A DNA stretch of 64,000 bases from Thermincola carboxydiphila (GCA_016841725.1 JAENYP010000012.1:1-64000); one strand, 5' to 3'. Shown: positions 26,182-35,940, counted from the first letter of the stretch. Notes: a model not told the origin generated them from the letters alone. Numbers and translations are program-made.

Positions 26182-26211
26182 TTGATTAAGAGAAGGATAA
26201 AATGGTATAAT
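26182..26211 (+). promoter_or_regulatory. gltX promoter
   Basis: TTGATT and TATAAT with 18-bp spacing, 33 bp before the gltX start. The leader is too short for a T-box. Confidence 0.72.
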
Positions 26212-26243
26212 GTGTTAGAGTTTTTAAGGAGGTTTCATGACTG

Positions 26244-27707
26244 ATGGACAATTCTGTGGTGGTGAGGTTTGCGCCCAGCCCGACGGGCCCTTTACATATA
26301 GGCGGCGCCCGTTCAGCGCTTTTTAACTGGCTTCTGGCAAGGAAATACGGAGGCCGGATTATAGTAAGGATTGAGGATACGGATCTGGAAAGGTCCAGTA
26401 CCGAGTCTGAAGAGAACATTCTGGAATCTTTATTATGGCTTGGCCTGGACTGGGATGAAGGCATCAAAAAGGGTGGGGAGCACGGCCCCTACAGGCAGAC
26501 AGAGCGGTTAAACACATATACTGAAGCTGCCGGGAAGCTTCTCGAAACGGGACAGGCTTACTATTGTTACTGTACCGAGGAAGAGCTTGAAGCCGAACGC
26601 CAGGCATGTATGGCAAAGGGAGAGCTGCCGCGTTACCTGGGTAAATGCCGCAGTCTGTCTGCAGAAGAAAGAAACAGGCTGGAAGCGGAAGGCAGGAAAA
26701 GGGTTATCAGATTCCGGGTTCCGGATGATGAAAATGTAATCGTCCAGGACCTGGTGAGGGGTAATGTTATATTTGAAAGTAATGGTATCGGGGATTATGT
26801 CATTGTTAAATCAGACGGGATTCCCACTTATAATTTTGCTGTTGTTTTGGATGATTCCCTGATGGGGGTTACTCACGTAATCAGGGGTGAAGAGCATTTG
26901 TCCAACACCCCGCGCCAGTTGCTGCTTTATAACGCACTTGGCCTGAAGACCCCGTATTTTGCCCATGTCTCCCTGATTTTGGGCAAGGACCGCAGTAAAA
27001 TGAGTAAAAGACACGGATCCACATCTATAGAAGCATATCGGAGCAAGGGGTATCTCCCCGAAGCCCTGGTTAATTTCCTGGCCCTTTTGGGATGGTCCCC
27101 CGCCGGTGAGGAGGAAATATTCACCCTGGAAGAGATGGTTGAGCAGTTTTCCCTGGACAGGGTGGCCAAGAATCCGGCTGTTTTTGATATCGACAAGCTT
27201 AACTGGCTGAATGGGTCGTACATACGGAAGACTGACGTGGGGAGAATTACTGACCTGGCTATCCCGTTCCTTCGTGAAGCCGGCTATATTACCGGAGAGA
27301 TTACTCCTGACAGGTATGAATTGCTGAAAATGATGGTTCTCTCTGTTCAGGAAAAACTGGAGTATGTTGCCCAGGTAACAGACCATATGAAGATTTACTT
27401 TGATGACCATGTGAAAATGGAGAATGAAGAAGCCGCTGCCGTTCTGGAGGAACCTGAAGTTCCGGAAGTAATGTCTGTTTTCAGGCAAAAGATTACCGAA
27501 GCTGAAGAACTGACTCCGGAAAACACCAAGGGAATTCTTAAGACACTGACAAAAGAGCTTAAACTGGGCGGTAAAAAAGTTTATATGCCTCTGAGGGTTG
27601 CCCTGACAGGGCAGATGCATGGACCGGAGCTGTTTTATATTATTCCCGTTCTGGGCCGGGACAGGGTTCTGGTCAGGCTGGCACAGACTGTAGGCCTAAA
27701 AGATTGA
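26244..27707 (+). CDS. gltX: Glutamate-tRNA ligase GltX
   Basis: 487 residues, class I synthetase. It charges tRNA-Glu (and often tRNA-Gln for amidation). HIGH-type motif '[14 protein letters not shown]' at about residues 10-24, a Cys-containing '[15 protein letters not shown]' region, KMSKS-type loop '[11 protein letters not shown]' near residue 253, and a helical anticodon-binding C-terminal domain. AAGGAGG ribosome-binding site. Heads the gltX-cysE-cysS-mrnC-thyX-rlmB-yacP run. Confidence 0.96.
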   Translation: MDNSVVVRFAPSPTGPLHIGGARSALFNWLLARKYGGRIIVRIEDTDLERSSTESEENILESLLWLGLDWDEGIKKGGEHGPYRQTERLNTYTEAAGKLLETGQAYYCYCTEEELEAERQACMAKGELPRYLGKCRSLSAEERNRLEAEGRKRVIRFRVPDDENVIVQDLVRGNVIFESNGIGDYVIVKSDGIPTYNFAVVLDDSLMGVTHVIRGEEHLSNTPRQLLLYNALGLKTPYFAHVSLILGKDRSKMSKRHGSTSIEAYRSKGYLPEALVNFLALLGWSPAGEEEIFTLEEMVEQFSLDRVAKNPAVFDIDKLNWLNGSYIRKTDVGRITDLAIPFLREAGYITGEITPDRYELLKMMVLSVQEKLEYVAQVTDHMKIYFDDHVKMENEEAAAVLEEPEVPEVMSVFRQKITEAEELTPENTKGILKTLTKELKLGGKKVYMPLRVALTGQMHGPELFYIIPVLGRDRVLVRLAQTVGLKD

Positions 27708-27735
27708 CAGGAGGCTGCTGAGGAGGGTTCAGAAA

Positions 27736-28407
27736 TTGTTTAGCAGGATTAAAAAAGACATCAGGGTTATTTTTGAGCGCGACCCGGCTGCCAGGAGTTT
27801 TTTGGAGGTTTTGCTAGCCTATCCTGGGCTGCATGCCCTTTTGTTTCACCGGGCAGCCCACTACCTGTATAAAAAAGGACTAATACTACTGCCAAGGCTC
27901 ATATCGCAGTTTTCGCGGTTTATAACCGGTATTGAGATACACCCCGGGGCCCGAATCGGTGAAGGCCTGTTTATAGACCATGGGACAGGTGTGGTCATCG
28001 GTGAAACGGCTGAAGTAGGTAATAACGTTACTATATACCAGGGAGTAACTCTGGGCGGCACAGGCAAAGAAAAGGGGAAACGTCATCCCACGGTGGGGAA
28101 CAATGTGGTTATCAGCACCGGTGCCAAGGTCCTGGGGAATATTAAAGTTGGTGATAATACCAGGATCGGGGCGGGCTCGGTAGTGCTCAAAGACGTCCCG
28201 GCCAATACTACTGTTGTAGGCATCCCCGGGAAAGTAGTCATCAGGGATGGAATTAACATTGCCGATATGGATGTAGAGGACATTATAGACCTCCATCACG
28301 AAAACCTGCCCGATCCGGTTGCTGAAATGATACTGTGCCTGCAGCGCAAGGTAGGGCGGCTTGAAAGACGAATAGAGGAAACAAGGGGGCCCGGAAATGA
28401 CGGTTAG
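27736..28407 (+). CDS. cysE: Serine O-acetyltransferase CysE
   Basis: 223 residues. First step of cysteine synthesis: acetyl-CoA + serine to O-acetylserine. N-terminal helical domain, then left-handed parallel beta-helix hexapeptide repeats ('[45 protein letters not shown]'), with the catalytic His in 'IDHGTG'. The C-terminal tail is longer than the shortest family members. TTG start with GAGGAGG upstream. Overlaps cysS by 11 bp, coupling cysteine synthesis with its charging. Confidence 0.94.
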   Translation: MFSRIKKDIRVIFERDPAARSFLEVLLAYPGLHALLFHRAAHYLYKKGLILLPRLISQFSRFITGIEIHPGARIGEGLFIDHGTGVVIGETAEVGNNVTIYQGVTLGGTGKEKGKRHPTVGNNVVISTGAKVLGNIKVGDNTRIGAGSVVLKDVPANTTVVGIPGKVVIRDGINIADMDVEDIIDLHHENLPDPVAEMILCLQRKVGRLERRIEETRGPGNDG

Positions 28408-29863
28408 GATTTATAATACTTTGACAAACCGTAAAGAGGAATTTGTGCCGCGTAATTCCGGTAAAGTGGAGATGTATATCTGCGGACCGACGACCTATAA
28501 CCTGATACACCTGGGCAATGCCAGGCCGTTAATTGTGTTTGATACTGTCAGAAGATATTTTCAGTACCTTGGTCTTGAAGTCAAGTACATTCAGAATTTT
28601 ACCGATATAGATGATAAGATAATCAACCGGGCTGCCGAAGAGGGCATGGATGCCCTGGCGCTGGCGGAAAAGTATATCAAGGAATATTATAAAGATGCCG
28701 GTGCCCTTGGGGTCAGAACTGCTGATATTCACCCCAAAGTCAGTGATCATATGCCGGAAATCATTGACATGATTCAAAAAATCATTGATAATGGGTACGG
28801 TTATGAAAAAGAAGGGGACGTATATTTCTCGGTAGGCATATTTACCGGATATGGAAAGCTGTCAGGGCGGAAACTGGAAGATATGCAGGCAGGCGCCCGG
28901 ATTGATGTTGATGAACGCAAGAAGCATCCCATGGATTTTGCTCTATGGAAGGCAGCCAAACCCGGTGAGCCCTGCTGGGACAGCCCGTGGGGCAAGGGAC
29001 GCCCGGGGTGGCATATAGAATGCTCCGCCATGGCCAATAAATACCTGGGCATGGGTTTTGATATCCATGGCGGCGGTTTTGACCTGGTATTTCCCCATCA
29101 TGAAAATGAGATTGCCCAGGCAGAGGCCTTTGCAGGTTGTGGTCCTTTCGCCAGGTATTGGATGCATAATGGTTTTATCACGGTAAATGAAGAAAAAATG
29201 TCCAAATCCCTGGGGAACTTTTTTACCGTGCGCGAAATTTTAGGAAAATATGACCCGGAAGTGGTCAGGTTTTACATAGTCTCAACTCATTACAGGAGTC
29301 CGCTGGATTTTGATGATACCAAACTGGAGATGAATAAAAAAAGTCTCTCCAGGCTGCACAATGCCATGGACAATATTGCGGCACTAAAGAACAGTGTTAG
29401 CTTCGGGGATTCCGACATTTCCCTGGATGCCGAAATCACCGCATTTAATGAGGCGCTTGCCAAAGCGGAACATGACTTCCGCGAAGCCATGGATGATGAT
29501 TTCAATACAGCTCTGGCAGTTGCCAGTCTGTTCGATCTGGCCAGGGAAGCCAATGCCTTTGGCAAAAAAATGGATACATATGCGGGCCGGAAGCTGCCCC
29601 TCCCGGTGAAAGATGTCCTTGAAAAGGCCCAGGGCAGTTTTATCAGGCTGGGCCAGGTGCTGGGGCTGTTCGAAACGGGCAGCGCAGGCGGTCGAAATGA
29701 ATCTGACCTGGCAGATAAGCTGATGAACCTGATAATTGATATCAGGCAGGAAGCCCGTTCCCGGAAGGACTGGGCAATGGCTGACGACATTCGGGACAAG
29801 CTGAAGGAAACCGGCATAATATTGGAAGATACTCCCCAGGGAGTGCGGTGGAAGTTGAAATAG
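28397..29863 (+). CDS. cysS: Cysteine-tRNA ligase CysS
   Basis: 488 residues, class I synthetase. Zinc-site Cys in 'YICGPTTYN', HIGH-type 'IHLGNARP', then 'GWHIECSAM' and '[20 protein letters not shown]' with the other zinc ligands, and KMSKS motif '[11 protein letters not shown]' at about 268. C-terminal helical tRNA-binding domain. The start lies inside the end of cysE. Confidence 0.96.
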   Translation: MTVRIYNTLTNRKEEFVPRNSGKVEMYICGPTTYNLIHLGNARPLIVFDTVRRYFQYLGLEVKYIQNFTDIDDKIINRAAEEGMDALALAEKYIKEYYKDAGALGVRTADIHPKVSDHMPEIIDMIQKIIDNGYGYEKEGDVYFSVGIFTGYGKLSGRKLEDMQAGARIDVDERKKHPMDFALWKAAKPGEPCWDSPWGKGRPGWHIECSAMANKYLGMGFDIHGGGFDLVFPHHENEIAQAEAFAGCGPFARYWMHNGFITVNEEKMSKSLGNFFTVREILGKYDPEVVRFYIVSTHYRSPLDFDDTKLEMNKKSLSRLHNAMDNIAALKNSVSFGDSDISLDAEITAFNEALAKAEHDFREAMDDDFNTALAVASLFDLAREANAFGKKMDTYAGRKLPLPVKDVLEKAQGSFIRLGQVLGLFETGSAGGRNESDLADKLMNLIIDIRQEARSRKDWAMADDIRDKLKETGIILEDTPQGVRWKLK

Positions 29864-29883
29864 AAACAGGAGTTGGCTGATCC

Positions 29884-30306
29884 ATGAAAAATTTTCCCGG
29901 GCAGGAGAACCCGGCAGGTATACCTGCCCTTGTTCTCGCATACCTTGGTGATGCGGTATATGAGTTATATGTGCGGAAATACCTGATATCTTGCGGGTAT
30001 ACCAAAGTTGACTCACTCCATAAAAAAGCAGTCGAGTTTGTTAATGCAGCTACACAGGCAAGGGTGTTGCGAGCTATCAGTGATAACCTGTCAGATGAGG
30101 AGGCGGCTGTGGTCAGAAGGGGCAGAAATGCCAAGTCAGGTTCGGCGCCTAAAAACATGTCTGTATCGGACTATAGGCACGGTACTGCTCTGGAAACCCT
30201 GATAGGCTACCTGTCCTTTTGCGGGAGAGAAGACCGGATTGAGGAAATATTATGTACTGCCCGTGAAATTGTATTATCTTCTGCAGAGGGGGACCATAAC
30301 CATTGA
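29884..30306 (+). CDS. mrnC: Mini-ribonuclease 3 MrnC
   Basis: 140 residues. RNase III catalytic domain without a double-stranded-RNA-binding domain; in Bacillus it matures 23S rRNA ends. Signature '[17 protein letters not shown]' with the acidic metal ligand, '[15 protein letters not shown]', and '[33 protein letters not shown]'. It follows cysS by 20 bp and overlaps thyX by 4 bp, the cysS-mrnC order known from Bacillus. Confidence 0.93.
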   Translation: MKNFPGQENPAGIPALVLAYLGDAVYELYVRKYLISCGYTKVDSLHKKAVEFVNAATQARVLRAISDNLSDEEAAVVRRGRNAKSGSAPKNMSVSDYRHGTALETLIGYLSFCGREDRIEEILCTAREIVLSSAEGDHNH

Positions 30307-30977
30307 AAGTACAACTGATTAACCATACGCCCGACCCTGACAGGACCGTAGCTGCAGCTGCGAAGCTGTGTTATTCCCCTGCGGGAGCGGAACAGATTCT
30401 GGATAATCTCGATAAAGCAGAGACAGATCGTTTTCTTAAAATGCTGGTTGAGCTTGGGCACTGGTCACCTACTGAGCATGTCTCTTTTACATTTTCTGCT
30501 GAGGGTGTCAGCAGGGTTCTGACCCACCAATTGGTCAGACACAGGATTGCATCGTACTCTCAGCAGTCACAGCGGTATGTCAGGCTTGATGACTTTGCAT
30601 TTATTGTTCCACCGTCTATAAAGAACAATCCGGAAGCTGGTGCATTATTTATGAATATAATGAAGGAAATCGGTTCAGCATATAAGGAGTTAGCCTCAAT
30701 GGTACATCAAGAGGATGCCAGGTATGTGCTGCCTAATGCCTGTGAAACAAAAATTGTCCTGACCTTTAATTGTCGCTCCCTGTACAATTTCTTTGAACAC
30801 AGGTGTTGTGACCGGGCTCAGTGGGAAATCCGAAGCCTGGCCAATCTGATGTTGTCTGAGGTTAAAAAAGTGGCTCCAGGATTATTTGCCAAAGCAGGCC
30901 CGCCGTGCATTGCCAAGGGGGTTTGCCCGGAAGGCACAATGTCCTGTGGTAAAATAGATAAACTAAAAAAGGTTTGA
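30303..30977 (+). CDS. thyX: FAD-dependent thymidylate synthase ThyX
   Basis: 224 residues. It makes dTMP from dUMP using FAD and methylene-tetrahydrofolate. The ThyX motif RHRxxSxNxxSxR appears as '[14 protein letters not shown]', with Gln in place of the usual Asn at one position. '[19 protein letters not shown]' and '[21 protein letters not shown]' are also typical. TTG start overlapping mrnC; end overlaps the longest rlmB frame. It lies where Bacillus has none, between mrnC and rlmB. Confidence 0.94.
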   Translation: MKVQLINHTPDPDRTVAAAAKLCYSPAGAEQILDNLDKAETDRFLKMLVELGHWSPTEHVSFTFSAEGVSRVLTHQLVRHRIASYSQQSQRYVRLDDFAFIVPPSIKNNPEAGALFMNIMKEIGSAYKELASMVHQEDARYVLPNACETKIVLTFNCRSLYNFFEHRCCDRAQWEIRSLANLMLSEVKKVAPGLFAKAGPPCIAKGVCPEGTMSCGKIDKLKKV

Positions 30978-30997
30978 CAGGAGTTGGATTAATTAGA

Positions 30998-31741
30998 ATG
31001 TCTGATTACATATTGGGCCGTAATCCGATTATGGAAGCCCTGAAAAGCGGCCGGCAGGTTCACCGGGTACTTGTGGCCAAAGGTTCTGGTAAAGGTTCTG
31101 TTGTTGAAATAATATCAAGAGCCCGAGATGCGCGGATTCCTATCCAGGAGGTGGAGCGGAATGCCCTGGATAAAATGACCGGGGGCCAAAACCACCAAGG
31201 GGTGGTTGCCCTTGTGCCTGCTATGGAATATGTAGAAGTTGAGGATATTCTGGAGTCTGCCCGTAAAAAAGGAGAACCCCCTTTTGTTTTGGTGCTGGAT
31301 GAAATTGAGGATCCGCACAATCTTGGAGCAATACTGCGAACTGCAGATGCTGCCGGGGTTCATGGTGTTATTATTCCAAAACGCAGGGCAGTGGGTCTTA
31401 CCGGGACTGTGTCCAAGGCATCTGCAGGAGCTGTGGAATATGTTCCGGTGGCCAGGGTGGTGAACCTGGTGCGAACCCTGGAAACGCTGAAAAAGGAAGG
31501 CCTATGGGTTATCGGCGCCGATATTGACGGTGAAGTAATCTGGCAGAGTAAAGGGCTGTCAGGGTCACTGGCCTGTGTGATTGGCGGTGAAGGCAGGGGC
31601 ATTTCACGCCTTATCAAGGAAAAGTGTGATTATATTGTCAGTATTCCTATGAGGGGGCAGGTCAATTCCCTCAATGCCTCGGTTGCGGCTGCTGTACTCT
31701 GTTATGAGATACTGAGACAAAAGGAAAAGGTAAACACGTAA
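30998..31741 (+). CDS. rlmB: 23S rRNA 2'-O-methyltransferase RlmB (TrmH family)
   Basis: 247 residues. N-terminal L30e-like RNA-binding domain ('YILGRNPIMEALKSGRQVHRVLVAKGS'), then a SPOUT methyltransferase domain with knot motifs 'LDEIEDPHNLGAILRTADAAG', 'VIGGEGRGISRL' and 'SIPMRGQVNSLNASVAAAVLCYE'. It would methylate a 23S rRNA ribose (G2251 in E. coli). I prefer the ATG at 30998 (MSDYILGRN); a TTG at 30974 overlapping thyX adds eight residues. It abuts yacP (stop and start overlap by 1 bp). Confidence 0.92.
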   Translation: MSDYILGRNPIMEALKSGRQVHRVLVAKGSGKGSVVEIISRARDARIPIQEVERNALDKMTGGQNHQGVVALVPAMEYVEVEDILESARKKGEPPFVLVLDEIEDPHNLGAILRTADAAGVHGVIIPKRRAVGLTGTVSKASAGAVEYVPVARVVNLVRTLETLKKEGLWVIGADIDGEVIWQSKGLSGSLACVIGGEGRGISRLIKEKCDYIVSIPMRGQVNSLNASVAAAVLCYEILRQKEKVNT

Positions 31742-32247
31742 TGACTGAATATCTTTTGGTGGATGGTTACAATATACTTCATTCGTGGCCTGTACTTAAG
31801 GAAATGACAATGAAGGATCTGGACCATGCCAGGGCGCGTCTGTTGCATATTATGGCTGACTACCAGGCGGTAAGCGGGGTGAAGGTGGTTGTTGTGTTTG
31901 ATGCTCACCTTGTAAAAAAGGGGACCGGCTCAAGAGGGGTTGTTAACGGGGTTGAAGTGATATACACTGCTGAAGGTGAAACGGCGGATATGGTTATTGA
32001 GAAGTTTGCGGGGCAGGTTGGGGAAGGTGACCGCATGACTGTAGCCACTTCGGATTGGGCTCAGCAAAGGATAGTTTTTGGCAAAGGGGCGGTTCGTTTA
32101 TCTGCCAGGGAACTGGAAGAGGAGGTCAAAGCACACCGCAAACAAAACCAGCCATATCTGGAAACGCCTGGGGCCAGGCGGGACCTTGGCGGTCGTCTGG
32201 ATGACAAAGTCAGAGAGTTTCTTGAAAGAATGCGTCGACAAAAATAG
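31741..32247 (+). CDS. rae1: NYN-domain ribosome-associated endoribonuclease (YacP/Rae1)
   Basis: 168 residues of the PIN-like NYN fold: 'LLVDGYNILHSWP' (first acidic residue), 'VVVVFDAH', 'ETADMVIEKFAG' and 'MTVATSDWAQQRIVFGKGAVRLSARELEEEV'. The Bacillus homologue Rae1/YacP cleaves mRNA in the ribosomal A site. Start overlaps the rlmB stop. It ends the gltX-to-yacP run; the next gene, sigH, has its own promoter. Confidence 0.9.
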   Translation: MTEYLLVDGYNILHSWPVLKEMTMKDLDHARARLLHIMADYQAVSGVKVVVVFDAHLVKKGTGSRGVVNGVEVIYTAEGETADMVIEKFAGQVGEGDRMTVATSDWAQQRIVFGKGAVRLSARELEEEVKAHRKQNQPYLETPGARRDLGGRLDDKVREFLERMRRQK

Positions 32248-32304
32248 AATATTGCGAATTTGGCTTCAAACCGGGATTTTCCCCCTGTTTTTTGAGTTCG
32301 CTTC

Positions 32305-32333
32305 TTGACGGGAGGTAACCCTTTATGTATAAT
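32305..32333 (+). promoter_or_regulatory. sigH promoter
   Basis: TTGACG and TATAAT with 17-bp spacing, close to sigma-A consensus. The transcript would have a leader of about 200 nt. Confidence 0.75.
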
Positions 32334-32538
32334 AGGTTATGTAAATTAGCAAGTGGTTGTCTCCATAATCTCTCTGACAGTGTTCTGGCTGCTATGGTTG
32401 CGGGACATTTTGTTTTGTAGGGCTGTTGTTTTAGTTAATTTAATTGTTAAAATTCAATATCTGTTTCAGGATTGCCCCCTGTTAAAGGGACAAGCGTTTC
32501 GGGTACTGTTATTAAAGTAGAGCGGAGGCGATTTTTTA
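32334..32538 (+). other. sigH leader
   Basis: A 200-nt untranslated leader without an open frame. At 32473-32494 it has TGCCCCCTG followed by AAAGGGACAAG, forming a short hairpin. The same two blocks occur upstream of yacL (22678-22706). AGCGGAGGCG near 32521 is the sigH ribosome-binding site. Confidence 0.4.
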
Positions 32539-33183
32539 ATGAGTCTTAGTGCACAAAGGGAAGTCTTTGACACCTATGATGTGATGTTAGACGAGGATAT
32601 CGTGGAGTTCGCCAAAGATGGTGATGATAGTGCTCTAGAGTACCTTATTAATAAATATAAGAACTTTGTGCGTGCTAAAGCTCGTTCTTACTTTTTAATC
32701 GGGGCAGACAGAGAGGATATTATTCAGGAAGGGATGATCGGCCTCTACAAAGCCATCCGTGATTTTAAGTCGGACAAGCTGTCATCATTCAGGGCTTTTG
32801 CTGAGCTTTGCATAACCCGGCAGATTATAACCGCTATTAAAACAGCAACCCGCCAAAAGCATATTCCGCTTAATTCGTATGTATCACTTAACAAACCGAT
32901 ATATGATGAAGATTCCGACCGTACCTTGCTGGATGTGATTTCAGGTTCTAAGATTACCGACCCTGAAGAACTGATTATCAGCAGAGAAGAGTTTGACGAT
33001 ATTGAGGAGAAGATGGGTGAGATCCTTAGTTCACTTGAATGGAAGGTTCTTATGTCTTACCTTGAAGGCAAGTCATACCAGGAGATTGCAGTCGACTTAA
33101 AGAGGCATGTCAAGTCAATTGACAATGCCCTGCAGAGAGTAAAAAGGAAACTTGAAAGATATCTGGAAAAAAGGGAAAACTAA
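32539..33183 (+). CDS. sigH: RNA polymerase sporulation sigma factor SigH
   Basis: 214 residues. Region 2 is 'LEYLINKYKNFVRAKARSYFLIGADREDIIQEGMIGLYKAIRDF', with 'SSFRAFAELCITRQIITAIKTATRQKH' (2.3-2.4). Region 4 is 'SSLEWKVLMSYLEGKSYQEIAVDLKRHVKSIDNALQRVKRKL' with its helix-turn-helix. SigH drives early sporulation and transition-phase genes, so the host is probably a spore former. Order yacP-sigH is as in Bacillus. The next unit is a tRNA cluster. Confidence 0.95.
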   Translation: MSLSAQREVFDTYDVMLDEDIVEFAKDGDDSALEYLINKYKNFVRAKARSYFLIGADREDIIQEGMIGLYKAIRDFKSDKLSSFRAFAELCITRQIITAIKTATRQKHIPLNSYVSLNKPIYDEDSDRTLLDVISGSKITDPEELIISREEFDDIEEKMGEILSSLEWKVLMSYLEGKSYQEIAVDLKRHVKSIDNALQRVKRKLERYLEKREN

Positions 33184-33219
33184 CGAAAAGAACTCTGGTT
33201 TTATGGGATAAAAAAACAG

Positions 33220-33248
33220 TTGACCTGCACTTTGAAACTTGGTATAAT
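33220..33248 (+). promoter_or_regulatory. Promoter of the tRNA cluster
   Basis: TTGACC and TATAAT with 17-bp spacing, 14 bp before the first tRNA. Confidence 0.82.
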
Positions 33249-33262
33249 GGTTTTTGTCAGTC

Positions 33263-33338
33263 GCCGACGTAGCTCAATTGGCAGAGCAGCTGACTTGTAA
33301 TCAGCAGGTTGCGGGTTCGAGTCCCATCGTCGGCTCCA
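33263..33338 (+). tRNA. tRNA-Thr (TGT)
   Basis: Acceptor GCCGACG/CGTCGGC, D-arm TAGCTCAATTGGCAGAGC, anticodon TGT in CTGACTTGTAATCAG, T-arm GGTTCGAGTCC, CCA encoded. Confidence 0.96.
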
Positions 33339-33346
33339 TTTAATCT

Positions 33347-33431
33347 GGAGGGATTCCCGAGTGGTCAAAGGGAGCAGACTGTAAATCTGCCGGCTCAGCC
33401 TTCGAAGGTTCAAATCCTTCTCCCTCCACCA
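33347..33431 (+). tRNA. tRNA-Tyr (GTA)
   Basis: Class II tRNA with a long variable arm. Acceptor GGAGGGA/TCCCTCC, anticodon GTA in CAGACTGTAAATCTG, T-arm GGTTCAAATCC, discriminator A, CCA encoded. Confidence 0.96.
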
Positions 33432-33508
33432 TTGAAATTCATTTTGGACTGGCGAATATTTTTTATACAGCATGTATATGCTAGGCGTAGATTACACTAA
33501 ACTAACGT

Positions 33509-33584
<76 letters not shown>

Positions 33585-33663
33585 AATGTAAGTAATCTTG
33601 TTTTGTTGGCGGTATGTTTATCCGCTAACTTTTTAATGAAACAAGGTCTTAATAAAATCGTTT

Positions 33664-33739
33664 GCTGCTATAGCTCAGTAGGTAGAGCGTATCCTTGGTA
33701 AGGATAAGGTCACCGGTTCAATCCCGGTTAGCAGCTCCA
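33664..33739 (+). tRNA. tRNA-Thr (GGT)
   Basis: Acceptor GCTGCTA/TAGCAGC. Anticodon stem TATCC/GGATA with loop TTGGTAA, so anticodon GGT. T-arm GGTTCAATCCC, CCA encoded. Second threonine isoacceptor of the cluster. Confidence 0.94.
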
Positions 33740-33746
33740 CATTCAT

Positions 33747-33823
33747 GGCGGCGTAGCTCAGTTGGCTAGAGCATGCGGTTCATACCCGCAGTGTCAGGGG
33801 TTCAAATCCCTTCGCCGCCACCA
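33747..33823 (+). tRNA. tRNA-Met (CAT), elongator type
   Basis: Acceptor GGCGGCG/CGCCGCC fully paired, anticodon CAT in GCGGTTCATACCCGC, CCA encoded. It lacks the initiator C1-A72 mismatch. An Ile(CAT) identity, with lysidine-modified C34, cannot be fully excluded by eye. Confidence 0.88.
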
Positions 33824-33837
33824 TTATAAGAAACTAA

Positions 33838-33867
33838 GGCAGGTTATTATGTACCTGTCTTTTTAAT
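33838..33867 (+). terminator. Terminator of the tRNA cluster
   Basis: GGCAGGT pairs with ACCTGTC across an 8-base loop, followed by TTTTTAATTT. Confidence 0.78.
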
Positions 33868-34016
33868 TTGTTCCTGGAAGGACAACTTTTAATTAATTAA
33901 TGATTTACGGAAGGAATTTTTAGGTGCATGTAGAAATACAGAAATTTAATAGAATCGTCAAATAAGCCATAATACATAAAAACTGCCAAAAATGGCAAAG
34001 CTTCTATAAGGTGTGT

Positions 34017-34046
34017 TTGATGGTATAGACCGGTTAGATGTATAGT
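34017..34046 (+). promoter_or_regulatory. Possible promoter of tuf copy 1
   Basis: TTGATG and TATAGT with 18-bp spacing, 70 bp before the tuf start. The surrounding 33868-34115 is AT-rich, with a small GCCA/TGGC hairpin near 33984 and no gene. Confidence 0.45.
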
Positions 34047-34115
34047 GAATAAAAATCAAATTATATCAAATCAAATAAAAAAACACTTTAAAAGGATTTA
34101 AGGAGGCAGGCTAAA

Positions 34116-35318
34116 ATGGCAAAGGCAAAATACGAACGTACCAAACCCCACGTTAACGTAGGAACCATCGGTCACGTTGACCATGGCAAGACAACCCTTA
34201 CAGCAGCAATCACCACATGTATGGCAACAAAGGGCTGGAGTTCAATCAAGAAGTATGACGAGATTGACAATGCCCCTGAAGAGAGGGAAAGGGGTATCAC
34301 CATCAATACCGCCCACGTTGAGTATGAGACAGAGAACCGTCACTATGCTCACGTAGACTGCCCGGGACACGCCGACTATGTAAAGAACATGATTACCGGA
34401 GCAGCCCAGATGGATGGCGCTATCCTGGTAGTATCTGCAGCAGACGGCCCGATGCCCCAGACCAGGGAGCATATCCTGCTGGCTCGCCAGGTAGGTGTTC
34501 CCTACATCATAGTATACCTCAACAAGTCAGACCAGGTAGATGACGAAGAACTTATGGAACTGGTAGAAATGGAAGTCCGGGAACTCCTGACTGAATACGA
34601 ATTCCCCGGTGATGATATTCCTATTGTTGCAGGATCAGCTTTAAAATCTCTGGAGTGCGGCTGTGGCACCCCTGAATGTGAGTGGTGCGGCTCAATCTGG
34701 AAATTGATGGCAGAGGTAGATGCATATATCCCGACACCTGAGCGTGATATTGACAAACCGTTCCTGATGCCTGTAGAGGATGTATTCTCCATCACCGGAC
34801 GTGGGACTGTTGCCACCGGTCGTGTGGAGCGGGGCGTGGTCAAGGTCGGTGATGAGATAGAGATAGTCGGGATGACTGAAGAGCGCAAGAAGTCAGTAGT
34901 CACCGGGGTTGAGATGTTCCGCAAGCTGCTGGATCAGGCTCAGGCCGGAGATAATGTCGGCTGCCTGCTGCGTGGTGTGGACCGTAAGGAAATAGAGCGC
35001 GGTCAGGTACTGGCAAAGCCGGGTTCCATTAACCCACATACTAAATTCCAGGCAGAGGTTTATGTCCTGACCAAAGAAGAGGGCGGCCGCCATACTCCGT
35101 TTTTCCAGGGATACCGTCCGCAGTTTTACTTCCGGACCACAGACGTTACCGGAGTGGTTACCCTTCCTGAGGGTGTTGAAATGGTAATGCCTGGTGACAA
35201 CATCAAAATTGACATTGAACTTATTACCCCGATTGCAGTTGAAGAAGGTCTGCGTTTTGCTATCCGTGAGGGTGGCCGGACCGTAGGCGCCGGTGTGGTA
35301 AGCGCAATTTCAGCGTAA
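34116..35318 (+). CDS. tuf: Elongation factor Tu, copy 1
   Basis: 400 residues. GTPase delivering aminoacyl-tRNA to the ribosome. G1 'GHVDHGKTT', switch regions '[16 protein letters not shown]', G3 'DCPGHADY', G4 'NKSD', G5 'SAL'. Between the G domain's last strands and domain 2 lies a cysteine-rich insert '[11 protein letters not shown]' (CxCx4CxxC), likely to bind zinc. The coding sequence is the same as copy 2 (50717-51919) except for one silent third-position base in the third codon. The AAGGATTTAAGGAGG leader is also shared. It follows tRNAs and precedes rpmG-secE-nusG. Confidence 0.97.
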   Translation: MAKAKYERTKPHVNVGTIGHVDHGKTTLTAAITTCMATKGWSSIKKYDEIDNAPEERERGITINTAHVEYETENRHYAHVDCPGHADYVKNMITGAAQMDGAILVVSAADGPMPQTREHILLARQVGVPYIIVYLNKSDQVDDEELMELVEMEVRELLTEYEFPGDDIPIVAGSALKSLECGCGTPECEWCGSIWKLMAEVDAYIPTPERDIDKPFLMPVEDVFSITGRGTVATGRVERGVVKVGDEIEIVGMTEERKKSVVTGVEMFRKLLDQAQAGDNVGCLLRGVDRKEIERGQVLAKPGSINPHTKFQAEVYVLTKEEGGRHTPFFQGYRPQFYFRTTDVTGVVTLPEGVEMVMPGDNIKIDIELITPIAVEEGLRFAIREGGRTVGAGVVSAISA

Positions 35319-35395
35319 AAAGAGGCAGATTACCGTAATCCTGTAATTAAGTATCGCTCATAATTTATGTAGTTCATTAATTTTAGTTTTAATTA

Positions 35396-35564
35396 AAGGA
35401 GTGGCAGACATGTTCCTCCCGACGGCTACGATTCTGCTTGCGGCTTTCGCTTGCGCGGATTTACCCCAAGGGTACCGCCACCTCTAAGCGCTAGAGCGCT
35501 AAGAGCTGCCATGGCCGACAAGCGGACATCAGACCGTCGTTCCGGAACATATCTGCCACTCCTT
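35396..35564 (-). repeat. MITE-like repeat, copy 2, complete
   Basis: 169 bp bounded by inverted repeats: AAGGAGTGGCAGACATGTTCC at the left, and AAGGAGTGGCAGATATGTTCC on the complementary strand at the right, about 26 of 30 positions alike. The interior contains smaller palindromes (AGCGCTAGAGCGCT near 35489) and no gene. It is related in inverse orientation to 5150-5262. The left arm's AAAGGAG resembles a ribosome-binding site but no start follows usefully. Confidence 0.68.
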
Positions 35565-35809
35565 ATTTGAAGTTCTCGGGAATAAATCTCCTTTATATTC
35601 AAAGCTAATTGAGCCATCGAGTCCGGGGACGCTGCCATGTTGCCGTGGGACGGCAGCTTAGACTCATAGGCGGCAGTGCGGAAAATCGGTACAATAACTC
35701 ACTATATTTCCTTCCCGATCATTTCTGAAAGTCAACGAATAATTTTTGGCCATATTGTTATAAAAATTGAAAAAACAGGTAAACTATAATTATGTGTTTC
35801 ATTAAACTA
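35565..35809. other. Non-coding stretch between the repeat and rpmG
   Basis: No gene is seen. A nested stem at 35619-35665 (GAGTC outer and GCTGCC inner arms with their complements) could be the tuf 3' end structure, but no T run follows. The rest is AT-rich. Confidence 0.35.
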
Positions 35810-35837
35810 TTGACAGTCAAAATTAATTGTGATAAAT
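35810..35837 (+). promoter_or_regulatory. Probable rpmG-secE-nusG promoter
   Basis: TTGACA followed 16 bp later by ATAAAT (in TGTGATAAATTG), about 100 bp before rpmG. Confidence 0.55.
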
Positions 35838-35940
35838 TGTTAAAGTAACCGGTTTTGCGGGTTTATTTTTATTGCCCAAAAAAACAGTTTAAAAAAACCT
35901 GGCAGCTTATCCGGTGTATTGCTGTGGGAGGTGTTTTGAA

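Noticed and set aside
26211-26243. T-box leader ahead of gltX, and one ahead of cysE
   Set aside because: The distance from promoter to start is only about 30 bp for gltX, and cysE follows gltX by 28 bp; no room for a T-box.
33201-33473. Minus-strand frame of 90 codons across the tRNA genes, containing WWREKDLNLRR
   Set aside because: A typical spurious translation of tRNA-Tyr and tRNA-Thr antisense sequence, often misannotated as protein.
35426-35638. A 70-codon minus-strand frame downstream of tuf
   Set aside because: It lies mostly inside the MITE-like repeat and has no homology-like features.
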